Source: Aerococcus agrisoli
GTDB taxonomy: Bacteria; Bacillota; Bacilli; Lactobacillales; Aerococcaceae
DNA: 64,000 nt
NCBI RefSeq assembly: GCF_003797145.1
Contig: NZ_RKMG01000009.1
Coordinates: 1 to 64,000, forward strand
Direction: 5' to 3'
In this document: positions 33,428 through 42,392 of the stretch, one piece after another
How the letters are laid out: each line of letters starts with the position of its first letter
How positions within the stretch are numbered: position 1 is the first letter of the stretch
Notes under the pieces: generated by a model
Told to the model about the DNA's origin: nothing
Seen by the model: only the letters and a program-made list of their open reading frames with translations
Databases searched by the model: none
Program-made: the position numbers and the translations under genes

Positions 33428-33979
33428 ATGGAGTGGATTGTTCAATTTGCACAAGGTTTTATGAACTTATTTCAAACAGGTGGGGAAACCTTTATCTCAT
33501 GGATGACATCTATCGTACCATTGGTATTGATGTTGATGATTGCCATGAATGCCTTAATTGCGTTGTTAGGTGAAGAACGTGTGACAAAACTAGCACGTAT
33601 TTCAACGAAAAACCCAGTTTCAAGATACATGATTTTACCTTTCGTAGCAGCCTTTATGTTGGGTAATCCAATGTCTATGACAATGGGGCGTTTCTTACCA
33701 GAATTCTATAAACCATCTTATATTGCAGCTCAAATGCAATTCTGTCATACAAGTAACGGGATTTTCCCACATATCAACCCAGGTGAATTATTCGTTTGGT
33801 TAGGTATCGCCAACGGTGTTGCACAATTAGGTTTAAACGAAATGGAACTTGCGATTCGCTACTTATTAGTAGGGTTAGTAATGAACTTTGTTGGTGGTTG
33901 GTCAACGGACTTTATCACTGAACGTATCTCTAAACAACAAGGTGTTGTTTTAAGCAAATCTGTTGAAACCGTTATCTAA
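33428..33979 (+). CDS. srlA: PTS glucitol/sorbitol transporter EIIC (C2) subunit
   Basis: A 183-residue membrane protein forming one half of the split sorbitol-specific EIIC channel. Several hydrophobic helices surround the family motif ARISTKNPVSRYMILPFVAAFMLGNPMSMTMGRFLPE and the CHTSNGIFPHINPGE loop. It is followed 26 bp later by srlE, which supplies the EIIB domain and the remaining EIIC half. The ribosome site is AAGAGGAG. Confidence 0.95.
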   Translation: MEWIVQFAQGFMNLFQTGGETFISWMTSIVPLVLMLMIAMNALIALLGEERVTKLARISTKNPVSRYMILPFVAAFMLGNPMSMTMGRFLPEFYKPSYIAAQMQFCHTSNGIFPHINPGELFVWLGIANGVAQLGLNEMELAIRYLLVGLVMNFVGGWSTDFITERISKQQGVVLSKSVETVI

Positions 33980-34005
33980 TTTATCGAGTGAAGGAGAAAT
34001 GAATC

Positions 34006-35010
34006 ATGACTGAATACAAGAGCATTAAAGTACGTAAAGGTAACGGGGGCTATGGTGGACCGTTAACCATAACACCGACTGCAGAAAAAAATAAATTTAT
34101 CTATGTCGTAGGTGGCGGTGAACGCCCTGAGATCGTTGACAAAATTGAAGAATTAACAGGTATGGAAGCTGTAAATGGATTTAAAACGTCTATTCCAGAT
34201 AATGAAATTGCTTTAGCAATCATCGACTGTGGTGGTACATTACGTTGCGGTATTTATCCGAAAAAAGGAATTCCAACAATCAACGTAATCCCAACTGGTA
34301 AAGCTGGTCCATTAGCACAATATATCAACGAGGACATCTATGTATCTAACGTGGGTATGAATCAAATTGAACTTGCGGATGAAAGTGAAGCAGCAACGGC
34401 TGCTGTAGCTGCAAGTGAAAAAGCTGATGAGAAAAAAGCAACATACGATACTTCTAAGAAAATGACAGAACAACGTACGGATACAAGTATTGTTACTAAA
34501 ATCGGTATGGGTGCAGGTAAAGTGATTGCAACCTTTAACCAAGCTGCACGTGAAGCTGTTCAAACGATGTTAAATACTGTCATTCCATTCATGGCTTTCG
34601 TTTCCTTGATCATAGGGATTATCCAAGGTTCTGGTATTGGTACATGGATAGCCAATGCTATGGCGCCATTAGCAGGTAATATTTGGGGACTATTGATCAT
34701 CGGTTTTATCTGTTCAATTCCATTCCTTTCTCCATTACTAGGTCCTGGTGCGGTAATCAGTCAAGTTATCGGTACATTAATTGGGGTAGAAATTGGTAAA
34801 GGAAATATTCCTCCACAATTAGCATTGCCAGCATTATTCGCTATCAATACACAAAATGGTTGCGATTTCATCCCAGTAGCATTAGGATTATCTGAGGCGG
34901 ATGCTGAAACGGTTGAAGTTGGTGTACCAGCAGTATTATATTCTAGATTCTTAAATGGTGTACCACGTATCGTCGTTGCATGGTTAGCAAGCTTTGGTTT
35001 ATACAGTTAG
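34006..35010 (+). CDS. srlE: PTS glucitol/sorbitol transporter EIIBC subunit
   Basis: A 334-residue protein with an N-terminal EIIB domain (~1-120). Its phosphorylation region contains the cysteines of AIIDCGGTLRCGIYPKKG. A charged linker (~125-165) follows, then a C-terminal membrane half (~185-334) with IPFLSPLLGPGAVISQVIG and NGCDFIPVALGLSEA motifs of the SrlE family. Together with SrlA and SrlB it takes up sorbitol and releases sorbitol 6-phosphate for SrlD. The ribosome site GAAGGAG is clear. Confidence 0.95.
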   Translation: MTEYKSIKVRKGNGGYGGPLTITPTAEKNKFIYVVGGGERPEIVDKIEELTGMEAVNGFKTSIPDNEIALAIIDCGGTLRCGIYPKKGIPTINVIPTGKAGPLAQYINEDIYVSNVGMNQIELADESEAATAAVAASEKADEKKATYDTSKKMTEQRTDTSIVTKIGMGAGKVIATFNQAAREAVQTMLNTVIPFMAFVSLIIGIIQGSGIGTWIANAMAPLAGNIWGLLIIGFICSIPFLSPLLGPGAVISQVIGTLIGVEIGKGNIPPQLALPALFAINTQNGCDFIPVALGLSEADAETVEVGVPAVLYSRFLNGVPRIVVAWLASFGLYS

Positions 35011-35025
35011 AAAAGGGGACAATAG

Positions 35026-35385
35026 ATGACAGTTTATCAAACAGAAGTATTTGACATTGGCGCACAAGCCGAATTATTCCAAGCCGAAAATATGATTTTA
35101 TTATTTGGTAAGGATGCATCACAAGACTTAGCAGAATATTGCTTTAATATTTATGTAAATCAACTAGAAGATCATATTGAACCTGGTATGACTGTAAAAT
35201 TCGACGACAATAGCTATGAAATTACAGCTGTTGGTAATGTCGTTGAAAAAAACTTAGTTGATCTAGGTCACATCACAATTAACTTTAATGGCGCAACAAC
35301 TGCCGATCTTGCAGGTACATTGTATGTTGAAGCAAAACCATTGCCAAACATCGAAGTAGGTACAGCAATATCAATTCATGCATAA
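35026..35385 (+). CDS. srlB: PTS glucitol/sorbitol EIIA subunit
   Basis: A 119-residue soluble phosphocarrier of the glucitol EIIA family. The family core MTVKFDDNSYEITAVGNVVEKNLVDLGHITINFNG and the closing beta-strand region are recognised; which His is phosphorylated was not assigned. It follows srlE by 15 bp with an AAGGGG site and completes the transporter. A terminator-like hairpin begins 7 bp after its stop codon. Confidence 0.93.
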   Translation: MTVYQTEVFDIGAQAELFQAENMILLFGKDASQDLAEYCFNIYVNQLEDHIEPGMTVKFDDNSYEITAVGNVVEKNLVDLGHITINFNGATTADLAGTLYVEAKPLPNIEVGTAISIHA

Positions 35386-35392
35386 AAAATTG

Positions 35393-35427
35393 ATAAATCG
35401 GATCAGCAATGGTTCGATTTATTTTTG
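35393..35427 (+). terminator. Attenuator-like hairpin between srlB and the HAD gene
   Basis: The stem ATAAATCG (35393-35400) / CGATTTAT (35415-35422) with a short T-run directly before the ribosome site GAGGTG of the next gene. Partial termination would give less transcript of the last two genes. Confidence 0.6.
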
Positions 35428-35437
35428 AGGTGAAATT

Positions 35438-36085
35438 ATGAAGAAAATTATCTTTGATATGGATGGGGTTCTAGTCGATTCAGAATATACCTATCTACAA
35501 TCTAAAACAGATATTTTGCATGAGCAAGGTTTTATGAAGGATATCTCGTATCAATATCAATTCATGGGTACCACCTATGATTTTATGTGGCAAACGATGA
35601 AGGATGAGTTGGGCTTACCCGATAGTGTGGAGACTTATATTGATAAAATGAATCGCTATCGTCAAGCCATGATCGAGCGAGATGGCGTGAGAGCTATCAA
35701 AAATAGCGTCGAATTGGTCGACGAACTTGGCAAACGTGGCTATCAAATGGCCGTCGCTTCGTCGTCACCTAAATTGGAAATTATGCGTAATCTAAGGCAA
35801 CTTGGTATTACCTCACAATTTGCACATTTAGTTAGTGGGGAAGAAGTTGCGCGTTCAAAACCAAATCCGGATATTTTTGAAAAAGCTGCGCATTTATTAC
35901 AAGCACCATCTTCAGAATGTATTGTGATTGAAGATACCCGTAATGGGGTACTTGCAGCCAAAGCGGCCGGCATGTATACGATTGGTTTTGCCAATCCAGA
36001 CTACCCGAAACAGGATTTAAGTAAGGCAGATATTATTGTGACTGATATGATGGATGCCTTAACTATCATTACTGAAGCAAAATAA
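35438..36085 (+). CDS. HAD-superfamily phosphatase (beta-phosphoglucomutase-like)
   Basis: A 215-residue HAD subfamily IA enzyme with a helical cap. Motif I is FDMDGVLVDS (nucleophile Asp7, acid/base Asp9), motif II lies in VASSS, the motif III Lys in ARSKPNPDIF and motif IV in VIEDTRNG. Family members dephosphorylate sugar phosphates or act as phosphoglucomutases. Position after the sorbitol PTS suggests action on a hexitol or hexose phosphate (for example removing excess sugar phosphate), which is inference. It precedes the aldolase-like gene by 29 bp. Confidence 0.88.
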   Translation: MKKIIFDMDGVLVDSEYTYLQSKTDILHEQGFMKDISYQYQFMGTTYDFMWQTMKDELGLPDSVETYIDKMNRYRQAMIERDGVRAIKNSVELVDELGKRGYQMAVASSSPKLEIMRNLRQLGITSQFAHLVSGEEVARSKPNPDIFEKAAHLLQAPSSECIVIEDTRNGVLAAKAAGMYTIGFANPDYPKQDLSKADIIVTDMMDALTIITEAK

Positions 36086-36114
36086 CACAGGAGCATTAGT
36101 GAGGGGGAATAGCT

Positions 36115-36768
36115 ATGTATTTAGATACAGCGGATATCACATTAATCGAACATTTTGACCAGTTAGGTATATTGAAGGGTGTTACAACAAACCCAAGTAT
36201 TCTGCGTAAAATTGAGCGGAATAGATGGACACAATTGCAGGCAATTCAAGCAACAACAGAAGGCCATGTGTTTTGCCAGGTGGTAGGGAATGGTTTTGAT
36301 GACTTACTAGCAGATTTCGAGCAGATTAAGAAAATTGAGGAGCAAGCTCTTTTTGCCATAAAAGTACCTGTTAATTTTGAAGGGCTAAAATTTATTAAGT
36401 ATTTAAAGGAAACCGAGCCAGAGCGCAAGGTGTTGGGAACGGCAATTTATTCAGCAGACCAGGGAATATTAGCGGCTTTAGCTGGTTGTGATTTCATAGC
36501 CCCTTACGTGAATCGGATGTTGAATAATAATATTGATCCTTTTGCAGAAATTACTAGTATGCGCTTGTTTATTGATGAGCGCGATTTAGCAACGGAAATT
36601 ATGGGTGCAAGTTTTAAAAATACTAGTCAAGTGGTATCAGCTTTAAATGCTGGGGCACATACAGCTACAGTGGCACCTGATATTTTAGAAGCAATGATGG
36701 AGAAACAATTGGCGACCAATGCGATTGCAGTATTTAATGAAGATGGACAGGTCACTTTTGAAGCATAA
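36115..36768 (+). CDS. Fructose-6-phosphate aldolase / transaldolase-like protein
   Basis: A 217-residue class I aldolase of the small transaldolase (TalC/FSA/MipB) subfamily. It has an MYLDTADI entry, GVTTNPSIL, and the Schiff-base Lys83 in FAIKVPVNFEGL; the C-terminal half is typical for the subfamily. FSA-type members cleave fructose 6-phosphate to dihydroxyacetone and glyceraldehyde 3-phosphate. Since sorbitol catabolism here yields fructose 6-phosphate, the placement is suggestive. However, members with transaldolase activity have the same signatures. It ends the sorbitol cluster and is followed by a terminator. Confidence 0.85.
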   Translation: MYLDTADITLIEHFDQLGILKGVTTNPSILRKIERNRWTQLQAIQATTEGHVFCQVVGNGFDDLLADFEQIKKIEEQALFAIKVPVNFEGLKFIKYLKETEPERKVLGTAIYSADQGILAALAGCDFIAPYVNRMLNNNIDPFAEITSMRLFIDERDLATEIMGASFKNTSQVVSALNAGAHTATVAPDILEAMMEKQLATNAIAVFNEDGQVTFEA

Positions 36769-36786
36769 AGCTTAGTCGAATATGAA

Positions 36787-36822
36787 TGCATCCCAAAGCC
36801 AATGATGGTTTTGGGATTTTTT
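36787..36822 (+). terminator. Terminator of the sorbitol cluster
   Basis: The stem ATCCCAAA (36790-36797) / TTTGGGAT (36810-36817) is followed by six Ts. Confidence 0.85.
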
Positions 36823-36939
36823 GAAAATTTATTTTCACACATTGAAAATTGTTGCGAAATAGCTGAGCATTTTCATGGGATATGGTAATATAGGGATGAA
36901 AAAGACATTTGCCGTATGCGTAAAGTGAGGAGTAATAAG

Positions 36940-37644
36940 ATGAATATTTTTCCAATTCGGGCACTAAGTGATAATTATATTTGGGTCATTGAAGATGAAA
37001 AACAATTGATTATCGTGGACCCAGGGGAAGCAAAACATGTACTATCTTATGTGGCAGCTGAAAAGCCTGAAGCTATGGCGATTATTTTAACCCATAAACA
37101 TCATGATCATGTGGATGGGGTGGCTGAGATTGTCGCGCAATACCCTGATACTAAGATTTATGGGCCGCGTGAGATTGAAGGCTTTGATATGACCTATATT
37201 GAAGATGGGGACCAATTTACCGTATTAGGCCATGAAGTCACAGCCTTATTATCTGCAGGACACACAGAAGGCCATCTGTCTTATATGGTGGACAGTTTGT
37301 ATCTATTCTCTGGCGATGCGATGTTTTCAGCCGGATGCGGTCGTGTATTCACAGGGGATTACCAAGCAGAATTCGATGCTTTAGAAACCTTTAGCCGTTT
37401 AGACGAAGATGTGGCTGTTTTCGCAGGTCATGAGTATACCTTAACCAACTTACGATTTGCCCACTCAGTCCAACCAGAAAATGAGGTACTAGCGGAAGCC
37501 TTGGCGCAAGTGGAGACAGTTATCGACTCAGAACATCCAACTTACCCATCAACAATCGGCCGTGAGAAAGTGATTAATATCTTCATGCAGGCTGCAGATG
37601 TGCAGGAATTCAAAGCCTTACGCGATTTACGTGATCAATTTTAA
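36940..37644 (+). CDS. gloB: Hydroxyacylglutathione hydrolase-like MBL protein (glyoxalase II)
   Basis: A 234-residue metallo-beta-lactamase-fold thioesterase resembling glyoxalase II. The N-terminus FPIRALSDNYIWVI is the glyoxalase II signature. Metal ligands lie in THKHHDHVDG, in LSAGHTEGH, in FSGDAMFSAGCGR and in AGHEYT, all in family order, and a C-terminal helical thiol-binding region follows. ATG 36940 has GAGGAG upstream. The substrate would be S-lactoylglutathione or a related thioester; no glyoxalase I gene adjoins it. Confidence 0.87.
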   Translation: MNIFPIRALSDNYIWVIEDEKQLIIVDPGEAKHVLSYVAAEKPEAMAIILTHKHHDHVDGVAEIVAQYPDTKIYGPREIEGFDMTYIEDGDQFTVLGHEVTALLSAGHTEGHLSYMVDSLYLFSGDAMFSAGCGRVFTGDYQAEFDALETFSRLDEDVAVFAGHEYTLTNLRFAHSVQPENEVLAEALAQVETVIDSEHPTYPSTIGREKVINIFMQAADVQEFKALRDLRDQF

Positions 37645-37651
37645 TGACCGC

Positions 37652-37680
37652 AAAGCATCCTTTAAAGGGTGCTTTTTTGT
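37652..37680 (+). terminator. Terminator after gloB
   Basis: The stem AAAGCA (37652-37657) / TGCTTT (37670-37675), with inner CC/GG pairing, and a T-run. Confidence 0.75.
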
Positions 37681-37996
37681 TGGTTCAAATTGCTGGAAAA
37701 CCTATACAAAAAATAAGACAATTTTGTACTTATATGAATGTATTTAATGTCAAAATAAAAATCCTAAGCCAAGAAAAATTGTGATATAGCAACAGGCACG
37801 AAAGCCTTAAATAATAGGTGTTTTGCACAATTAATGATAGGGAAACATCATAAAATATCTTTATATGTATAAATGTATTTTATATTTAATATGAACGTAC
37901 AATTGACTTAATTAATTAGCTATAACTATAATGAATATGTGCAAACGCTTGCAATTTTTGCAGGGGACGCAAATTGATTTAAGGGAGGAAATTTTT
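37681..37996 (+). promoter_or_regulatory. Upstream region of the CstA-type gene with a cre-like site
   Basis: About 315 bp of AT-rich DNA without a gene. It contains TGCAAACGCTTGCA (37940-37953), a perfect 14-bp palindrome that matches the catabolite-responsive element layout, 43 bp before the start codon. CcpA control of the permease is likely but not proven. No clear -35/-10 pair was identified with confidence. Confidence 0.6.
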
Positions 37997-39487
37997 ATGT
38001 GGACATTTATTATTGGTGTTGCTGCATTGATTATCGGTTATTTCACATATGGGAAATATATCGAGAAAAATTTTGGGCCAAATCCAGACCGTGAAACACC
38101 GGCTGAGATACTTAGAGATGGCTTAGACTTCGTGCCAATGCCTAAATGGAAAAATGCAATTATTGAATTATTAAACATTGCCGGTACCGGTCCTGTATTC
38201 GGACCAATCATGGGGGCATTATATGGTCCAGTAGCTTATATTTGGATTATTTTTGGGTGTATTTTCGCCGGAGCGGTTCATGACTACATGTTGGGTATGG
38301 TTTCATTGCGTAACAATGGGGCACAATTACCTGTACTAGCAGGGAAATACATCAACAAAGCAACCATGCACGTAGTTAACTTATTTGCTTGTTTATTACT
38401 ACTGTTAGTAGGTACAGTATTTGTTTCTTCACCAGCAGCTTTGATTCAAAGTTTATTACCAGCTGGCGTTCCGTTATTATTGATTATTGTGCTTATCTTT
38501 ATTTACTATTTAATTTCTACAGTCTTACCAATTGACCAAGCAATGGGGAAAGTTTACCCATGGTTTGGTGCGATTCTAATCATTTCATCAATTGCCATTG
38601 GTCTAAGCTTAATTTTTGGCGACCATACAATGGTGGAATTAACGCCAGCTACACTAGATAACTTCCATCCAAAAGGTTTGGCTATTTTCCCAGGGATTTT
38701 CTTCACCATTTCATGTGGTGCCATGTCTGGATTCCATGCGACACAAGCACCTATGGTATCTCGTACAATGGAAAATGAACGCGAAGGTCGCTTCACTTTC
38801 TACGGTATGATGATCGCTGAAGGTGTCATCGCCATGATTTGGGTGGCTGCATCATTAGCCTTATTCGACGGTCAAACCTTAAGTGGTATGATCGATGCGG
38901 GTACTGCTTCTGCAGTTGTAAATGCTGTTTCAATCGAGTTATTAGGTAGTTTCTTCGGTACAATCGCTATCGTAGGTGTTATCGTATTACCATTATCATC
39001 TGGTTTATCAGCATTCCGTTCATTACGTATCATCGTTGCAGACTACATCAACGTGAAACAAGATACATTACCTAAAATTATGGCAATCACTATTCCGATT
39101 TACGTGATCTCATTCTTCTTAACATTCGTAGACTTCAACATCTTATGGCGTTACTTCAACTGGGCTAACCAAGTTACAGCTGTATTAGCCTTACTTGTAA
39201 CAACCCGTTACTTATTCTTGAAAGGTAAAAACTACTTCGTTACCTTGGTACCAGGGATCTTTATGCTATACGCCGTTGTCGTTTACCTATTGAGTGAACC
39301 AATCGGATTTGGCTTAGGTTTAAGCAACCTCGCATACTGGGGTGGGGCAGCCATTACCTTAATTATCCTAGCCGTATATTGGAAACAAGGGGTTGACCAA
39401 AAAGCGAAATTAGATCCGTCAGCTAAATTAATTAATGACCAACTTTCTATTCAAACGCTTTACCCAGACTTAGTAAATGACAAATAA
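37997..39487 (+). CDS. CstA-family permease (carbon starvation protein A)
   Basis: A 496-residue polytopic membrane protein of the CstA/BtsT family with about 14 hydrophobic helices. Family motifs are GKYIEKNFGPNPDRETPAEI after the first helix, NIAGTGPVFGPIMGALYGP, AGAVHDYMLGM and FHATQAPMVSRTMENEREGR. Characterised members take up pyruvate or peptides. In this fermentative context pyruvate or another small substrate is plausible, but undetermined. ATG 37997 follows GGGAGG with 8-nt spacing; the open frame upstream to 37931 covers the cre-like palindrome and is not thought to be translated. Confidence 0.9.
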   Translation: MWTFIIGVAALIIGYFTYGKYIEKNFGPNPDRETPAEILRDGLDFVPMPKWKNAIIELLNIAGTGPVFGPIMGALYGPVAYIWIIFGCIFAGAVHDYMLGMVSLRNNGAQLPVLAGKYINKATMHVVNLFACLLLLLVGTVFVSSPAALIQSLLPAGVPLLLIIVLIFIYYLISTVLPIDQAMGKVYPWFGAILIISSIAIGLSLIFGDHTMVELTPATLDNFHPKGLAIFPGIFFTISCGAMSGFHATQAPMVSRTMENEREGRFTFYGMMIAEGVIAMIWVAASLALFDGQTLSGMIDAGTASAVVNAVSIELLGSFFGTIAIVGVIVLPLSSGLSAFRSLRIIVADYINVKQDTLPKIMAITIPIYVISFFLTFVDFNILWRYFNWANQVTAVLALLVTTRYLFLKGKNYFVTLVPGIFMLYAVVVYLLSEPIGFGLGLSNLAYWGGAAITLIILAVYWKQGVDQKAKLDPSAKLINDQLSIQTLYPDLVNDK

Positions 39488-39492
39488 TTGTT

Positions 39493-39536
39493 AAAAAATA
39501 CCGTCGCAGTCAACAATGGCTGTGGCGGTATTTTTG
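39493..39536 (+). terminator. Terminator after the CstA-type gene
   Basis: The stem AATACCG / CGGTATT with inner CAG/CTG pairing and a T-run. Confidence 0.8.
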
Positions 39537-39577
39537 CGTTCACTATTTACATTTACAGGTTTACTAATCGTCAACCG

Positions 39578-40282
39578 CTAGCCACCTAGGATTACCCCAA
39601 TGCCATAGGCAACAAGTGCGGCTGCACCCCCAATTAAGAGCATTTCCATACCTGATTTAAACCAATTAGTATGGGTTAGGCGTGATTTTGACGCACCTAG
39701 GATAAAGAGGGTAATAGCCGTTAAAACACATGCCACAGCGAATGTATTGGCCATCAAGAAGGTGTTCATTGAAGCAAACACATAGGCAATTAACGGAATA
39801 AAACCATAAATCAAGAATGAGAAGAAAGTAACTAAGGCATTACGCATAGGATGGGTTTCTATTTCTTCATCCCCAAACTCACTATTGATCCGTTCTTGTT
39901 CAAAAATGTTCGGATAGTTGGCTAAGGTAGATGAAATTTGGTCGGCATCTGCTTTAGAGACGCCTTTACTTTGGTAATTTTCAGATAGTTTAGTGACTTC
40001 AATTGCGAAGTCACTTTGAAAATCCAAACGACGTTTTTGGATCGCATTCTGTACAAATTCCCCTTCAGATTTACTAGACAAATAGTCGCCGACTGCCATG
40101 GATAAACCATCAGCCAAGAGGTTGGCGAAACCTAGGATAATGACGACCTCCAAGGATAGTGCACCACCGGTAGCACCTGCAACCACGGCGAAGGTGGTGA
40201 CGATGCCATCTAGGCCACCATAGACCATACTTTTCACGTAATTGCCGTTCATTAAAGATTCTTTTTTCACACTATCATCCAT
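39578..40282 (-). CDS. VIT1/CCC1-family iron/manganese transporter
   Basis: A 234-residue membrane protein of the vacuolar iron transporter family. Motifs: [25 protein letters not shown] in the first helix pair, [22 protein letters not shown], then a charged cytoplasmic metal-binding region with several Glu residues (~90-150) and three C-terminal helices. It probably removes Fe2+ or Mn2+ from the cytosol. The start is fixed at the ATG complementary to 40280-40282, with GGGAGG 8 nt upstream; longer upstream translation lacks a ribosome site and family similarity. Confidence 0.88.
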   Translation of the reverse strand: MDDSVKKESLMNGNYVKSMVYGGLDGIVTTFAVVAGATGGALSLEVVIILGFANLLADGLSMAVGDYLSSKSEGEFVQNAIQKRRLDFQSDFAIEVTKLSENYQSKGVSKADADQISSTLANYPNIFEQERINSEFGDEEIETHPMRNALVTFFSFLIYGFIPLIAYVFASMNTFLMANTFAVACVLTAITLFILGASKSRLTHTNWFKSGMEMLLIGGAAALVAYGIGVILGG

Positions 40283-40375
40283 ATGCAAAGCCTCCCTTGT
40301 TATATTCTCTTTATTATAAGGCCAGATTGACAAAATTGCGTTATTAGTTGTTTGCATCATGCTGAGAAAATAAAG

Positions 40376-40427
40376 AAAAAGTCCCCGACGGCTAGATATG
40401 TATGGAAATCTAGTCGTTGAGGACAAG
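40376..40427 (-). terminator. Terminator of the DUF1002 gene
   Basis: A long imperfect stem GTCCCCGACGGCTAGAT / ATCTAGTCGTTGAGGAC with a ~9-nt loop (within 40381-40425) and an A-run at 40376-40380, which is a U-tail on the minus strand. Confidence 0.8.
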
Positions 40428-40438
40428 TTTGTTTCAGA

Positions 40439-41443
40439 TTATTCGGCTGTTGATTCGCTAGTTGCATCGCTACTAGAACTGAAGCTTGTACCAAAGATGT
40501 TATCTACGATAGATAGGATGCGATCCCAAATACCAAGAGAGTCTTCTTTCAATTGTTCAGTATCGGTGTTGGCAATTGCTGAGCTTGCTGTTTCAGCTAC
40601 ATTGCTAGCAGCAGTACTAGCTGCATCCGTTAATGAACTTGCAAGGTTTGATAACTGTGTTTTTTGTTCTTCAGTTAATTCAAGCGCAGAGAAGTTTTGC
40701 ATTTGATCAATGATGGCTTGAATGTTTTCTTGTGAAATAACGCCATCTAAATTGTAGTTGTTGATGACATTATTCACGATAACGGTAATTTCATCAACTG
40801 AAATACTACCACCGTTTTCGTCTTTCAAGCTCGCTACTTCAGATTTGATGTCAGCAATGGCTGCATTTAAATCTGCATCTGAATAGCCTTCAGTATCTTG
40901 GTTTTCTTCAGTAATAGAAGATGTAACGGCTAATTCATCTTGGGCTACTTCACGAGCATCCGCGTCTAAGGTTTGGCCAGCACTTTCAAAGGCTTTATAA
41001 ACACCGGCTAAGGCACCAGAACCATCTACTTCAACAGCTGATGCAACTTTGATGTTCACATCGATTGCACCGGCAGTGATTGCCGCATTTTCGTATTGGG
41101 CTTCGGTGATGCTTGTAATTGTATCTGGTGTGGCGATTTCTACCGTTACACCACCGTCGTTATCTGCAGCCGTGATATAAGCTGATGAATATACTTGAGA
41201 ATAAGGATAGCTATCTTGCAATAAATCGTTTAATTCGCTAACTTGGACTTCAATTTCTTCAGTGCCATCTTCAACACCTAATAATGATTTTGTTTCTTCG
41301 AATTGACTGTCAGTTAATGTCTCTCCATACGTAAACATTGGATCAATTGCGACCCGGTCGGCTGACTTACTTGGTGCTAAAACGGCTAAACCTAGCGCTA
41401 ACACACCACTCGTCAATGCTAATCGTTTTGTAAATTTTTCCAT
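40439..41443 (-). CDS. Secreted DUF1002 domain protein
   Basis: A 334-residue exported protein. It has a signal peptide at ~1-28 and a DUF1002 domain (~30-290, with DPMFTYGETLTDSQFEETKSLLG and the thrice-repeated amphipathic pattern typical of YpuA-like proteins). The Ser/Ala/Thr-rich C-terminal part contains no sortase motif. Function of the family is unknown. The start ATG has a GGAGGAAAT site on the minus strand. It is monocistronic, with its own terminator. Confidence 0.85.
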   Translation of the reverse strand: MEKFTKRLALTSGVLALGLAVLAPSKSADRVAIDPMFTYGETLTDSQFEETKSLLGVEDGTEEIEVQVSELNDLLQDSYPYSQVYSSAYITAADNDGGVTVEIATPDTITSITEAQYENAAITAGAIDVNIKVASAVEVDGSGALAGVYKAFESAGQTLDADAREVAQDELAVTSSITEENQDTEGYSDADLNAAIADIKSEVASLKDENGGSISVDEITVIVNNVINNYNLDGVISQENIQAIIDQMQNFSALELTEEQKTQLSNLASSLTDAASTAASNVAETASSAIANTDTEQLKEDSLGIWDRILSIVDNIFGTSFSSSSDATSESTAE

Positions 41444-41582
41444 GTTCTATTTCCTCCTACTAACCTGGCAGGCACCCAATGTGCTTTTGGTTGGTACACT
41501 CATTCTACCATGTTTTGAAAAAGAGATTTTTAGGAAATAATTAACAAGAATGTAAATAAATTTAAAGAATGAAATAGGATGC

Positions 41583-41685
41583 GAGCGCGGGCGTTTAGAC
41601 AGGGAGCACTGGAGGGAATATGCAGTAGCAAGTGAAACTTGCTGCAAATATTTCCGAAGTGGAGGCCTGTCTGCCCAAGCGAGCT
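41583..41685. other. GC-rich nested-hairpin element, possible small RNA or MITE-like repeat
   Basis: A GC-rich island in AT-rich intergenic DNA. The ends GAGC (41583-41586) and GCTC (41681-41684) are inverted. Inside these, GGGC/GCCC and AGACAGG (41597-41603) / CCTGTCT (41666-41672) pair. Then come CACT (41607-41610) / AGTG (41658-41661), GGAATAT / ATATTTCC, and an apical stem GCAAGT (41628-41633) / ACTTGC (41637-41642). The whole reads as one ~100-nt long hairpin. No ORF fits it. Function unknown. Confidence 0.6.
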
Positions 41686-41897
41686 CAACTTTAGGATGTG
41701 AGAAAAGCGTTCAATCAGAGCAAGAATAATACCGTTCCGAATGGTTTTTATCCAATAAAGAGTATATTTTTGTTATAATAAGGAAGGCGCATGCAAAGAA
41801 AAGCAAAATTTTTCTTAAAAATGCTTAAAATAAGTGACAAGCTGTCAGTTTAAAAGTATGATTTAGGCTACAGCGCAGATTTTTGGAGGGATATAAA

Positions 41898-42392
41898 ATG
41901 GATATTGAACAGAAAAAAGAAATGTTACGCATTTTAGCACAAGATGCTCGGCTAGCACCCAAAACAATCGCCAATATGATTGACTCAACCGAAGAGGAAG
42001 TAGTCGCTCAAATCGAAGCTTACGAAAACGAAAACGTTATTGCTGGTTACCACACAATGATTAACTGGGATGTTGCAGATGACAACTTACTATCAGCAAT
42101 GGTTGAAGTAAATGTCGACTTACATCACGGCGTATCTTACAAAGAAGTAGCAGAAGCAATCTATGAGTATGACCAAGTAGAATCACTTTACTTGATGTCA
42201 GGTGCTTATGATTTCTTATTATTGACGAAACGTTTGACTATGCTAGATATCTCTAAATTTATTTCAAAACTCGCTTCAATCGATGAAGTTAGCGCAACAA
42301 CAACACATATTGTAATGAACCGTTATAAAGAACAAGGTGTCGTTTATAAGGACATTGAAGAAGACGGTGGACGAATGGTGATTTCACAATGA
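41898..42392 (+). CDS. Lrp/AsnC family transcriptional regulator
   Basis: A 164-residue regulator. It has a helix-turn-helix (~1-55, MLRILAQDARLAPKTIANMIDSTEEEVVAQI) and an AsnC-type RAM ligand-binding domain (~65-145, including YLMSGAYDFLLLTK and VSATTTHIVMNRYKEQG). These feast/famine regulators sense amino acids. ATG 41898 is preceded by GGAGGG. Its stop codon overlaps the start of the aminotransferase gene in ATGA, so the two are translationally coupled and the regulator probably controls this aminotransferase operon. Confidence 0.9.
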   Translation: MDIEQKKEMLRILAQDARLAPKTIANMIDSTEEEVVAQIEAYENENVIAGYHTMINWDVADDNLLSAMVEVNVDLHHGVSYKEVAEAIYEYDQVESLYLMSGAYDFLLLTKRLTMLDISKFISKLASIDEVSATTTHIVMNRYKEQGVVYKDIEEDGGRMVISQ

